Positions 25,610 to 33,617 of a stretch of 64,000 nt of DNA are shown here, one piece after another. The first letter of the stretch is position 1, and each line of letters starts with the position of its first letter. The notes under the pieces were generated by a model. The model ran no database searches. It was not told the DNA's origin and worked only from the letters and a program-made list of their open reading frames with translations. The position numbers were made by a program, and so were the translations under genes. Origin of the DNA: CAJMSU01 sp964650315 (GTDB lineage: Bacteria > Bacillota_I > Bacilli_A > RF39 > UBA660); contig CAZYQE010000002.1 of assembly GCA_964650315.1 (NCBI GenBank), positions 1 through 64,000 of the forward strand. Direction: 5' to 3'.

Positions 25610-27331
25610 ATGAATAATAATCTTATTAATGAAATTAGATCAAAAACAGATATTGTTGATATTATTGGTGAAAGAATACCTCTAGTCGCAAGAGGGAAAA
25701 ACTTCTTTGGAGTTTGTCCTTTTCATGATGATTCAAATCCCTCACTTTGTGTTTCAAGAGAAAAGCAAATATATACATGTTTTTCATGTCATGCAACAGG
25801 TAATGTTTATACATTCTTAATGAATTATGATCATATGGAGTTTAAGGAAGCATTAAGATATTTAGGAGAAAAAGTAAATGTAGATGTTTCTAATGTTAGA
25901 GTAAATAAAAAAATAAACAAATATGATAAATTATATGAAGCATATAATTTATCTGTAAAGTATTTTGAAAATAATTTATTATCTAAAGTAGGAGAATCAG
26001 CTCGTAAATATTTATTATCTAGAAAAATAGATAATAAATTAATTAAAGAATTTCAAATAGGATTATCCCTAGATAAAAAAGATGATCTAACAAAACTTTT
26101 AACAAGTAAAAAATATGATTTAAAAACATTAAATAGTATTGGACTATCTAATGATGATAGAGATATTTATAATGATAGAATAATGTTTCCATTATATGAT
26201 GTTAGTGGTAAAGTAGTTGGTTTTAGTGGAAGAGTATATAAAGATACTAATACTAATAAATATGTTAATACTAAAGAAACAGATATTTTTAAAAAAGGAG
26301 AAATGTTATATCACTATCATATAGCTAAAGAAGAAGCACGTATTTCTAAGAGTGTAATAGTAATGGAAGGTTTTATGGATGTTATAAGAACTTCTTCTAT
26401 AGGAATAAAAAATACAGTTGCTCTTATGGGAACAGCTCTTACTAAAGAACAAATAAATCTATTAAAAAGACTTTCTAAAAATATAATATTATGTCTAGAT
26501 GGAGATAAAGCTGGTGTTAAGGCTACTCTAAGTATTGGAGATATGTTAGAAGCTGAAGATTTAGATGTAAAAGTAATTAGTCTACCTAATCCAGATGATC
26601 CAGATACGTATATTTTAAATAATGGAGAAGAGAAGTTTAAAAATTTAGTAGATAGTGCTATTAACTTTAGTGATTTTAAACTAGATAAATTAAAAGAAAA
26701 TTATGATTTTAGAAGTGACGAGGAAAAATCTAATTACATAAATGAAGTATTAAAAGAAACAAGAAAATTAACAGATCCAATTAGAATAGAATTAGTACTA
26801 AAAAAACTTGCAAAAGAGTTCGATATAGGTTATAATACTTTGGAAATGCGGTTCAGTGAGTTAAAAAAACCTAAAGTAAAGAAAAATAAGGTTATTACTA
26901 AACCAAAAATAAATAAGAAAAAAACAAAGTATGAAAAAGCTATGGAACAAGTATTATATTCTATGCTAAATAATGAAGAACTAATTAACAAAGTAAGTAA
27001 TGAAAAACTAATATTTCCTAATGATGAAAGTAGAATATTAGCTAGTGAAATTAATTATTATTATTTAAAGAATGGTAGTATTAATATTCCAGATTTTTAT
27101 ACTTATGTTCAAGATAAAGAAGAAGTTGTAGATTTACTTAATGAGATTTTAGCGGGAAATTATATGGATAATATAAATGAAGAAGATTTTAATGAGTACT
27201 GTAAAGTAATAAAGGATTATAGTAAAAATCAAGAAATTAAAAGATTAACAGGGCTATTAAAAAAAGAGATTGATCCAATAGAACAAGCTAAAATTGCTAA
27301 TGAAATAAGAAATTTACGAATGGGAGAATAA
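25610..27331 (+). CDS. dnaG: DNA primase
   Basis: 573 residues; makes RNA primers at the replication fork. CHC2 zinc finger with Cys36, His39, Cys57, Cys60 (CPFHDD...CFSC), RNA-polymerase domain with TOPRIM motif VMEGFMDVI (catalytic Glu) and CLDGDKAG (DxD), and a C-terminal DnaB-interacting domain after a lysine-rich linker near 425-445. First gene of the macromolecular-synthesis operon dnaG-sigA(-trmK). Confidence 0.98.
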   Translation: MNNNLINEIRSKTDIVDIIGERIPLVARGKNFFGVCPFHDDSNPSLCVSREKQIYTCFSCHATGNVYTFLMNYDHMEFKEALRYLGEKVNVDVSNVRVNKKINKYDKLYEAYNLSVKYFENNLLSKVGESARKYLLSRKIDNKLIKEFQIGLSLDKKDDLTKLLTSKKYDLKTLNSIGLSNDDRDIYNDRIMFPLYDVSGKVVGFSGRVYKDTNTNKYVNTKETDIFKKGEMLYHYHIAKEEARISKSVIVMEGFMDVIRTSSIGIKNTVALMGTALTKEQINLLKRLSKNIILCLDGDKAGVKATLSIGDMLEAEDLDVKVISLPNPDDPDTYILNNGEEKFKNLVDSAINFSDFKLDKLKENYDFRSDEEKSNYINEVLKETRKLTDPIRIELVLKKLAKEFDIGYNTLEMRFSELKKPKVKKNKVITKPKINKKKTKYEKAMEQVLYSMLNNEELINKVSNEKLIFPNDESRILASEINYYYLKNGSINIPDFYTYVQDKEEVVDLLNEILAGNYMDNINEEDFNEYCKVIKDYSKNQEIKRLTGLLKKEIDPIEQAKIANEIRNLRMGE

Positions 27332-27333
27332 AT

Positions 27334-28425
27334 ATGGTTGTAGAGATTAAGACAATTGAAGAAAGAAGAAATAAGTTACTTAATCTAGGTAAGAAACAAG
27401 GTTATATAACTTATGAACAATTAGCCGGAGAATTAAAAGGATTAGAAATTGATAGTGATACTTTAGATGAATTATATAACTTCTTAGTAGAAAATGATAT
27501 TGAAGTAGTTTCTGAAGATGGATCTGATGATGCATCAGGAGAAGAAATCACTCCAGAAGTAAAAGCTGAAGACTTAACTATGTCTAAAGATGTAAAAATT
27601 AATGATCCAGTTAGAATGTATTTAAAAGAAATTGGACGTATTAACTTACTTACATCTGATGAAGAGTTTGAATATGCTGGGAGAGCTGTTGAAGGTGATG
27701 AAGAAGCAAAAAGATTGCTTGCTGAATCTAACTTACGTTTAGTTGTTAGTATTGCTAAAAGATATGTTGGACGTGGAATGTTATTCTTAGATTTAATTCA
27801 AGAAGGTAATATTGGATTAATGAAAGCAGTAGATAAGTTTGATCCAACTAAAGGTTATAAATTTTCTACATATGCAACTTGGTGGATAAGACAAGCTATA
27901 ACAAGAGCTATTGCAGATCAAGCTAGAACTATTCGTGTACCAGTTCATATGGTTGAAACAATCAATAAATTAGCTAGAGTACAAAGACAATTAACACAAG
28001 AGTTAAATAGAGAACCAACAGATGAAGAAATAGCTAAAAAATTAGGAATTACTATAGAAAAAGTTAGAGAAGTATATAAAATATCTCAAGATCCAGTATC
28101 TTTAGAAACTCCAATAGGAGAAGAAGATGATTCTCATTTAGGAGATTTCGTTCCTGATGAGAGAACTATGGGTCCTGAAGAATATGCAACAATAGAAATG
28201 TTAAAAGAAGAATTACAAGGAGTTTTAGGAACTCTAACTGAAAGAGAAGAAAGAGTATTACGTTTAAGATTTGGTCTTGATGATGGACAATGTAGAACAC
28301 TAGAAGAAGTTGGACAAATCTTTGGAGTAACAAGAGAAAGAATTCGTCAAATAGAAGCTAAAGCTCTACGTAAATTAAGACACCCATCTAGATCAAGAAA
28401 GTTAAAGGACTTTTTAACAGATTAA
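27334..28425 (+). CDS. sigA: Primary sigma factor SigA/RpoD
   Basis: 363 residues. Region 1.1 with acidic linker (1-85), 1.2-2.4 NDPVRMYLKEIGRINLL, NLRLVVSIAKRYVGRGM, DLIQEGNIGLMKAVDKFD, FSTYATWWIRQAITRAI, region 3 and region 4 with TLEEVGQIFGVTRERIRQIE. Recognises the TTGACA/TATAAT promoters seen across the window and is the expected target of the 6S RNA at 2.3 kb. It begins 3 bases after dnaG, and its TAA shares a base with the trmK ATG. Confidence 0.98.
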   Translation: MVVEIKTIEERRNKLLNLGKKQGYITYEQLAGELKGLEIDSDTLDELYNFLVENDIEVVSEDGSDDASGEEITPEVKAEDLTMSKDVKINDPVRMYLKEIGRINLLTSDEEFEYAGRAVEGDEEAKRLLAESNLRLVVSIAKRYVGRGMLFLDLIQEGNIGLMKAVDKFDPTKGYKFSTYATWWIRQAITRAIADQARTIRVPVHMVETINKLARVQRQLTQELNREPTDEEIAKKLGITIEKVREVYKISQDPVSLETPIGEEDDSHLGDFVPDERTMGPEEYATIEMLKEELQGVLGTLTEREERVLRLRFGLDDGQCRTLEEVGQIFGVTRERIRQIEAKALRKLRHPSRSRKLKDFLTD

Positions 28426-29090
28426 TGAAAATAAATAATAGATTAAAACAAATAGGAGATTTAGTAGAAGCTAACTCTTTTTGTTTAGATGTAGGTTGCG
28501 ATCATGCGCTTCTAGATATTTACTTAGTAAAGAAAAATAAAAATATAAAAGCAATTGCCTCGGATGTTAAAGAAGGACCATTAAAGAACGCTTTAGAAAA
28601 TATAAAAAAAGAAAAACTTGAAGATAAAATAGAATTAAGACTAGGTAATGGTCTAGATACTTATAGTGATGATATAAATACTGTTATTATTTCTGGTATG
28701 GGTGGTAGAAATATAATAGGTATTTTAAAAAACAATCTAAAAATAACTAAAAAAATAGATACTTTTATAATAAGTCCAAATAATTACCAAGAAGATGTAA
28801 AAAGATTCTTAACTAAAAATAAATTTTATATAGAAAACGAAGTATTAGTAAAAGATTCTAAATATATATATCAAATTATAGTATTTAAAAAAGGTAAAAG
28901 GAAATATTCTAAAAAAGAATATTTTATTGGACCAAAGCTATTAGAGAATAAGAATAAATTATTTAAAGAATATTATTCTAAAGAATTAAAATCTAGAGAA
29001 ATATTATTAGATATATTACCTAAAAACTTTAGATTAAAAAAATATAAACTAAAAAAAGAAATAAAAATATTAAAAGAAATTTTAAACTAG
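28425..29090 (+). CDS. trmK: tRNA (adenine22-N1)-methyltransferase
   Basis: 221 residues, SAM-dependent TrmK (YqfN) family making m1A22 in tRNA. Motif I CLDVGCDHALLDI, ASDVKEGPL as motif II, and VIISGMGGRNIIGIL with ISPNNYQEDVKRFL as the family-specific catalytic segment. TAATG overlap with sigA and no own Shine-Dalgarno imply translational coupling. The conserved partner gene usually downstream (Nif3/YqfO family) is absent here; the stop lies in a terminator. Confidence 0.94.
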   Translation: MKINNRLKQIGDLVEANSFCLDVGCDHALLDIYLVKKNKNIKAIASDVKEGPLKNALENIKKEKLEDKIELRLGNGLDTYSDDINTVIISGMGGRNIIGILKNNLKITKKIDTFIISPNNYQEDVKRFLTKNKFYIENEVLVKDSKYIYQIIVFKKGKRKYSKKEYFIGPKLLENKNKLFKEYYSKELKSREILLDILPKNFRLKKYKLKKEIKILKEILN

Positions 29091-29107
29091 CTATCAGCTA
29101 GTTTTTT
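29084..29107. terminator. Bidirectional terminator embedded in two stop codons
   Basis: Perfect 9-bp stem AAACTAGCT / AGCTAGTTT (29084-29092 and 29096-29104). Both convergent genes end inside the 5' arm (stops 29088-29090 plus, 29089-29087 minus), and a T run follows. Confidence 0.9.
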
Positions 29108-29455
29108 ATTTATACCAGAAATAGATCCTAATATAGAAGATGTAATAATTATAATATAATATATTAATACTTTATAACTTAATACTTCCCTAGATAACAA
29201 AGTAAATATAAAAAATAATATAATTATAATTAAACTATGTTTAATACCTTCTATATAACCTTTTTTAGTACTATTTTTACCTAATATATATGCACTTATA
29301 AATATATTAATAATTAAATTAATTAACATAAATATATGATTTAAATCCTTAGATATAATATTAAAATAATAAAGAACAGTTATAAATAATAAAGTAATTA
29401 TAATAGATAAACTCATCCATAATAATCTTTTTCCATATTTAATGATATAATTCAT
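29087..29455 (-). CDS. TIGR04086-type (YrzE-like) membrane protein
   Basis: 122 residues with four hydrophobic segments and a GKNSTKKGYIEGI turn between helices 2 and 3, the pattern of the TIGR04086/YrzE family of unknown function. The frame is open upstream to 29560, but the ATG at 29455-29453 is preceded by AGAGGTG on the minus strand and the upstream extension would run into the divergent gene, so the short form is used. It is next to a DUF421 gene, a neighbour of yrzE in Bacillus as well. Confidence 0.7.
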   Translation of the reverse strand: MNYIIKYGKRLLWMSLSIIITLLFITVLYYFNIISKDLNHIFMLINLIINIFISAYILGKNSTKKGYIEGIKHSLIIIILFFIFTLLSREVLSYKVLIYYIIIITSSILGSISGINKKLADS

Positions 29456-29529
29456 AAATACACCTCTATTAATATTTATGTTTATGAATAGAAACTTATG
29501 AATTATAACACAATAATAATGGTGATAAT

Positions 29530-30174
29530 ATGAGTTATATAATTGTATTAAGTAAAACATTATTCTTTTATTTTTTAATTACTATAGTATATAGAATAAT
29601 GGGTAAAAGAGAAGTAGGAGAATTATCTATAATGGATTTTATAGTGTCCATCTTTATCGCAGAATTAGCTGCTATGTCTATAGATAATCATAATGAATCT
29701 ATATTCATGTCTTTATTTCCAATGATAATACTTGTACTAATACAAATTGGAATAGCTAAAATATCTTTTAATAATTCTAAAATAAGAACACTTATAGACG
29801 GAGATCCTTCAGTAATTATTAATAGAGGAAAAATAAATTTTAAAGAAATGTTAAATCAAAGATATAACCTAGATGATTTATTAGTACAATTAAGATCTAA
29901 AGGAATAAAATCTATCGAAGAAGTAGATTATGCCATATTAGAAACTAGTGGTAAATTATCAGTTTTTAAAAAAGAAGAAGATAAAAACAGGTCATATCCA
30001 TTACCTATAATTATAGAAGGAGAAATACAAGAAGATACTCTAATACAAATAAATAAAGATAAAAAATGGTTAAAAGAAACTCTAAAAGATAAGAATTATA
30101 TATTAGATGATATATTCTATGGCTTTTATAAAAATAATAAGCTATTCTTAATAGAAAAAAACACTATAAAATGA
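29530..30174 (+). CDS. DUF421 (YetF/YrbG-like) membrane protein
   Basis: 214 residues: three N-terminal membrane helices with the hallmark YRIMGKREVGELSIMDFIVSIFIAELAA, then a cytoplasmic domain with RTLIDGDPSVIINRGKINFKEM and DDLLVQLRSKGI. DUF421 proteins such as YetF affect spore germination and membrane traits in Bacillus; the molecular role is not established. Start ATG after GGTGAT; divergent from the TIGR04086 gene, 74 bases apart. Confidence 0.88.
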   Translation: MSYIIVLSKTLFFYFLITIVYRIMGKREVGELSIMDFIVSIFIAELAAMSIDNHNESIFMSLFPMIILVLIQIGIAKISFNNSKIRTLIDGDPSVIINRGKINFKEMLNQRYNLDDLLVQLRSKGIKSIEEVDYAILETSGKLSVFKKEEDKNRSYPLPIIIEGEIQEDTLIQINKDKKWLKETLKDKNYILDDIFYGFYKNNKLFLIEKNTIK

Positions 30175-30218
30175 CAAAATAAACATAAAAATTAATATAT
30201 ATTTATATAGGTGATATT

Positions 30219-31367
30219 ATGAAAAAATATATATTAATTTTTTTAATATTATTAGTATTTATAAATATATCTAGTAATAATAAAAAAGAACTAGAAATAA
30301 AAGAACAAAGATCTATATTTATAAGTTATATAGAATTAAAGAATTATTTAAATACTGATATAAACACTAGTAAAAAGAATATTAAAACTATGATAAAAAA
30401 TATAAAAAAATATAAATTTAATACTATAATACTCCAAGTAAGAAGTTTTTCTGATTCTATATATAAATCTAATATATATCCATGGAGTAGTATTTTTACT
30501 AATGAAGAGGGTAAATATCCAGGATATGATATTCTAGATTATTTTATAAAAGAATCACATAAAGAAAATATATTATTATATGCATGGATTAATCCATATC
30601 GAGTAAGATTAAATACTGATATAAAAAGTATAAGTACTAAAAATCCTGCTTATAAATACATAAATACTGATGTTTTATATGTAAATAATGGTATATATTA
30701 TAATCCTGCTAAAGAAGAAGTAATTAATTTAATAACTAATGGAGTAGAAGAAATAGTAAAGAATTATAAAGTAGATGGAGTATTATTTGATGATTATTTT
30801 TATCCAGATAAGAATATAGATATTAAAGATTATAATAAGTATAAGAAAAACAATAATATAACACTAAAACAATTCCACTTAAATAATGTTAATAAATTAG
30901 TAGAAAGAGTACATAAAGTATGTAAGAAATATAATACTAAGTTTGGTATATCTCCTGATGGTAATATAGAGAATAATTACAATAAGAATTATGCAGATGT
31001 TAAATTATGGTGCAGTTCTAATAAGTATATAGATTTTATAATGCCTCAAATATATTATGGTTTTTATAACGAAACAAAAGACTTTAGAAAAGTAATAAAA
31101 GAATGGGAAACTATAATAAAAAGTAATATAGATTTACATATAGCTTTAGCTTTTTATAAAAGCGGTAAAGTAGATAAATATGCTAAAAGTGGATCTAATG
31201 AATGGATAGATAATAATAATATTATAATGAAAGAAATATTACTAAGTAGAAATTTAAATCATTATAAAGGATTTGCTTTATTTAGATATGATCATTTATT
31301 TAACAAAGAATATCAAACTGTAAATAGTGTAAAGGAATTAGAAAATATAGAAGATATAATAGAATAA
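30219..31367 (+). CDS. Exported GH10-like (DUF187/GHL10) hydrolase-like protein
   Basis: 382 residues with an N-terminal hydrophobic signal or anchor (about 3-18, no lipobox Cys). TIM-barrel motifs of the GHL10/DUF187 family: NTIILQVRSFSDSIY, YAWINPYRVR, VDGVLFDDYFYP with the acidic pair, FGISPDGN, and FIMPQIYYGF. These proteins are thought to act on surface glycans; the catalytic mechanism is not established. AGGTGAT precedes the ATG. It is flanked by DUF421 and prepilin genes; monocistronic by spacing. Confidence 0.85.
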   Translation: MKKYILIFLILLVFINISSNNKKELEIKEQRSIFISYIELKNYLNTDINTSKKNIKTMIKNIKKYKFNTIILQVRSFSDSIYKSNIYPWSSIFTNEEGKYPGYDILDYFIKESHKENILLYAWINPYRVRLNTDIKSISTKNPAYKYINTDVLYVNNGIYYNPAKEEVINLITNGVEEIVKNYKVDGVLFDDYFYPDKNIDIKDYNKYKKNNNITLKQFHLNNVNKLVERVHKVCKKYNTKFGISPDGNIENNYNKNYADVKLWCSSNKYIDFIMPQIYYGFYNETKDFRKVIKEWETIIKSNIDLHIALAFYKSGKVDKYAKSGSNEWIDNNNIIMKEILLSRNLNHYKGFALFRYDHLFNKEYQTVNSVKELENIEDIIE

Positions 31368-31378
31368 TATATAACTTA

Positions 31379-31399
31379 TGATATAATTAATATAGGTGA
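31379..31399 (+). promoter_or_regulatory. Prepilin gene promoter with ~10-nt leader
   Basis: TGA-TATAAT (-10 at 31382-31387) followed by AGGTGAT and ATG at 31404. The spacing of 16 bases from -10 to ATG leaves a leader of about 10 nt. Confidence 0.65.
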
Positions 31400-31403
31400 T
31401 AAT

Positions 31404-31907
31404 ATGAAAAATAAAAAAGGATTTACACTAGTAGAATTACTTGCTGCTATGGTTATATTAGGTCTGATAATGGCAATAGCTATTCCTAATATCATGGGAG
31501 TATTAAAAAGTAATAGAGAAAAAATATATGTAGAAGATGCTAAAAGATTATCAGCATTAGCTGAATATAAATTTAAAGGAGATTCAACAATAGTAAAACC
31601 AACTGAAGATTATCAATGCACAGTTTTACCATTAAGTTATTTAGATAATGGCGAATTTGAAAAAGCACCTGATGGAAAACCATATGATAAAAACAAATCA
31701 TTTGTTACTATAAAAAAAGAAGCTGCTAAATATATTTATTATGTCACTTTAGCTGATTCATCAAATAAAGGTATTGAATATAAAAAAACAGATGAATTAA
31801 ATATAAACAAACCAAGCGATTTAATTACACAAAATGTTAGTGTAACATATAATGGTGCTACTGTTTCTGGTAAATGTACTTGCACTGTAAACAATGCATG
31901 CTATTAA
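31404..31907 (+). CDS. Type IV prepilin-like protein 1
   Basis: 167 residues. Short basic leader MKNKKG ending at the prepilin peptidase site G|FTLVELLAAMVILGLIMAIAIP with Glu at +5, then the N-terminal helix and a small globular head with a Cys-rich end (CTCTVNNACY). Builds or caps a type IV pilus, competence pseudopilus or similar filament. No prepilin peptidase, assembly ATPase or platform gene is in this window, so the partner machinery must be elsewhere. The paralogue follows at 31979. Confidence 0.9.
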   Translation: MKNKKGFTLVELLAAMVILGLIMAIAIPNIMGVLKSNREKIYVEDAKRLSALAEYKFKGDSTIVKPTEDYQCTVLPLSYLDNGEFEKAPDGKPYDKNKSFVTIKKEAAKYIYYVTLADSSNKGIEYKKTDELNINKPSDLITQNVSVTYNGATVSGKCTCTVNNACY

Positions 31908-31978
31908 TATAAATAATAATTGATTTTTAGAAAAAGATATGTTAATATTTAACTATAAAATAAAGGAGATGTTTAATT

Positions 31979-32467
31979 GTGAAGAAGTTAAATAAAAAAG
32001 GATTTACATTAGTAGAATTACTTGCAGTTGTAGTTATATTAGGAATTTTGATGTTAGTTGCTATCCCAGCTATTCAAAAAGCAATACAAAATTCTAAGAA
32101 GGGAACGTTTGCAGACTCAGCTAAAGAAGTTGTAAATGCAGTTAAAAATGCATATGCTGCAGATGAGTTAGGAGAAACTTGTCCTAATGGAGTGGATGGT
32201 ACATATAAAGTAGATTATAGTGAAGCTCAAAAATTATTAGAAACAGAGTTTAAAAGTCCGTTTCATCCAAAAGAAGAAATTGAAGGATACATATTGATAA
32301 CTGTTACTAAAGGTAAAGCAACATATAAAGCAGAATTATATGAAAAAACTTCAAAAGCAGGAATAGATGGTTTACAGGAATTTCATAATATTAAACCTGA
32401 AAATATAAAAGATAAAGGTGTTGAACCAGTAACTGCATCTGGTACATCATGTACAGTTTCTCAATAA
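31979..32467 (+). CDS. Type IV prepilin-like protein 2
   Basis: 162 residues starting at GTG (31979) after AAGGAG. Leader MKKLNKKG, cleavage G|FTLVELLAVVVILGILMLVAIP with Glu at +5, then an alpha-helix and a Lys/Glu-rich head with two Cys (ETCPNG and SGTSCTVSQ) that could form a disulfide delimiting a D-region. Same family as the preceding gene but only the N-terminal third is alike. It ends before a terminator hairpin that lies just upstream of nfo. Confidence 0.9.
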   Translation: MKKLNKKGFTLVELLAVVVILGILMLVAIPAIQKAIQNSKKGTFADSAKEVVNAVKNAYAADELGETCPNGVDGTYKVDYSEAQKLLETEFKSPFHPKEEIEGYILITVTKGKATYKAELYEKTSKAGIDGLQEFHNIKPENIKDKGVEPVTASGTSCTVSQ

Positions 32468-32480
32468 AATATGTTATAAT

Positions 32481-32506
32481 AAACTTAGTATTAACTAAGT
32501 TTTTTT
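32481..32506 (+). terminator. Terminator between prepilin 2 and nfo
   Basis: 9-bp stem AAACTTAGT / ACTAAGTTT (32481-32489 and 32494-32502) followed by a T run. A TATAAT (32475-32480) immediately precedes the stem, so a promoter firing there would transcribe the hairpin into the nfo leader. Confidence 0.75.
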
Positions 32507-32518
32507 ATGGAGGTAATT

Positions 32519-33397
32519 ATGTTATATATAGGTAGTCATGTTGGATTTAATAAAAATAGTCAATTAATGGGCAGTTTAGAAGAAGCATTAAGTTATGGTT
32601 CTAATACTTTTATGTTTTATACAGGTGCACCTCAAAATACTAGAAGATATCCAATAGATGATAAACTAACTAAAGAAGCATTAGATATAATGAAAACTAA
32701 TAATATAGATTATTCTAAAGTAGTAGTACATGCACCATATATTATTAATCTTGCTAATGATAAAGAAGAAGATAAGTTTAATTTTGCAGTTAATTTTTTA
32801 AAAGAAGAATTATCTAGATGTAATGATTTAGGTATTAAAAATGTAGTACTTCATCCAGGTAGTCATGTTGGACTTGGCAAAGAAAAAGCTATTAGTAATA
32901 TTATTAAAGGGTTAAACTTAGTACTTGGTAAAGTAGATGTTACTATTCTTTTAGAAACTATGGCTGGTAAAGGTACAGAGATCGGTTCTTCTTTAGAAGA
33001 GATTAAAGAAATAATAGATGGAATTAAAGATAAAGATCATATTGGAGTATGTCTAGATACTTGTCATTTATCTGATAGTGGTTATGATATGGCTGATTTT
33101 GATAAATTACTTGATAAGTTTGATAAATTAATTGGTATAGATAAAATAAAATGTGTTCATATAAACGATAGTAAAAATGAAGTAGGAGCTCATAAAGATA
33201 GACATGAAAATATAGGTTTTGGACATATTGGTTTTGATAAATTAATTAACGTCATTTATAACAAAAGATTAGAATCTGTTCCTAAGATTTTAGAGACACC
33301 TTATATAGATAGGGAATATCCACCATATAAATATGAAATAGAAATGATTAGGAATAAAAAATTTGATCCAAAATTACTTGATAAAATAAGAAAATAA
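32519..33397 (+). CDS. nfo: Endonuclease IV (AP endonuclease)
   Basis: 292-residue tri-zinc TIM-barrel enzyme cleaving 5' to abasic sites. Metal ligands are present: GSHVGF, HAPY, LHPGSHVG, LLETMAGKG (Glu), CLDTCHLSDSGYD, HINDSKNE, HKDRHENIGFGHIG and ILETP. Start is ATG 32519; the upstream in-frame ATG at 32507 is part of the region supplying the GGAGG Shine-Dalgarno. With mutM and polA it provides base-excision repair in this window. Confidence 0.96.
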   Translation: MLYIGSHVGFNKNSQLMGSLEEALSYGSNTFMFYTGAPQNTRRYPIDDKLTKEALDIMKTNNIDYSKVVVHAPYIINLANDKEEDKFNFAVNFLKEELSRCNDLGIKNVVLHPGSHVGLGKEKAISNIIKGLNLVLGKVDVTILLETMAGKGTEIGSSLEEIKEIIDGIKDKDHIGVCLDTCHLSDSGYDMADFDKLLDKFDKLIGIDKIKCVHINDSKNEVGAHKDRHENIGFGHIGFDKLINVIYNKRLESVPKILETPYIDREYPPYKYEIEMIRNKKFDPKLLDKIRK

Positions 33398-33406
33398 CTG
33401 TATAAT
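33378..33406 (+). promoter_or_regulatory. hisS-aspS promoter
   Basis: TTGATA 33378-33383, 17-base spacer, TATAAT 33401-33406; the -35 lies inside the end of nfo. Directly precedes the T-box leader. Confidence 0.8.
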
Positions 33407-33412
33407 TTAAGT

Positions 33413-33605
33413 AACTTCTAAAGAGGAGTAATTATATTAATATTTAATAGAGAAAGTATGGTTGGTGGAAATACTAAATATTATGTAATGAAGACACTTT
33501 ATTAATAGAAGTTTCGTGTAACTACGTTATAAGTTTAAGAGTATAAAATAAGGTGGCACCACGGATATATTTCGTCCTTAGTAGGTGGTCACTTTTTATT
33601 TTTTA
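33413..33605 (+). promoter_or_regulatory. T-box riboswitch upstream of hisS-aspS
   Basis: Leader that senses uncharged tRNA. Stem I contains AGTATGGTTGGTGGAAATACT-type distal elements (33455-33475). The specifier region reads GACAC at 33493-33497, overlapping Asp codon GAC and His codon CAC. The conserved T-box AGGTGGCACC is at 33551-33560. The terminator pairs GTG(GC)ACCAC with GTGGTCAC (33585-33592), followed by T residues. The antiterminator bulge UGGC (33554-33557) would pair with GCCA, the acceptor end of a tRNA with discriminator G73, as in tRNA-Asp. Element identity is certain; which tRNA it senses is discussed in the findings. Confidence 0.95.
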
Positions 33606-33617
33606 GGAGGGATTTTT

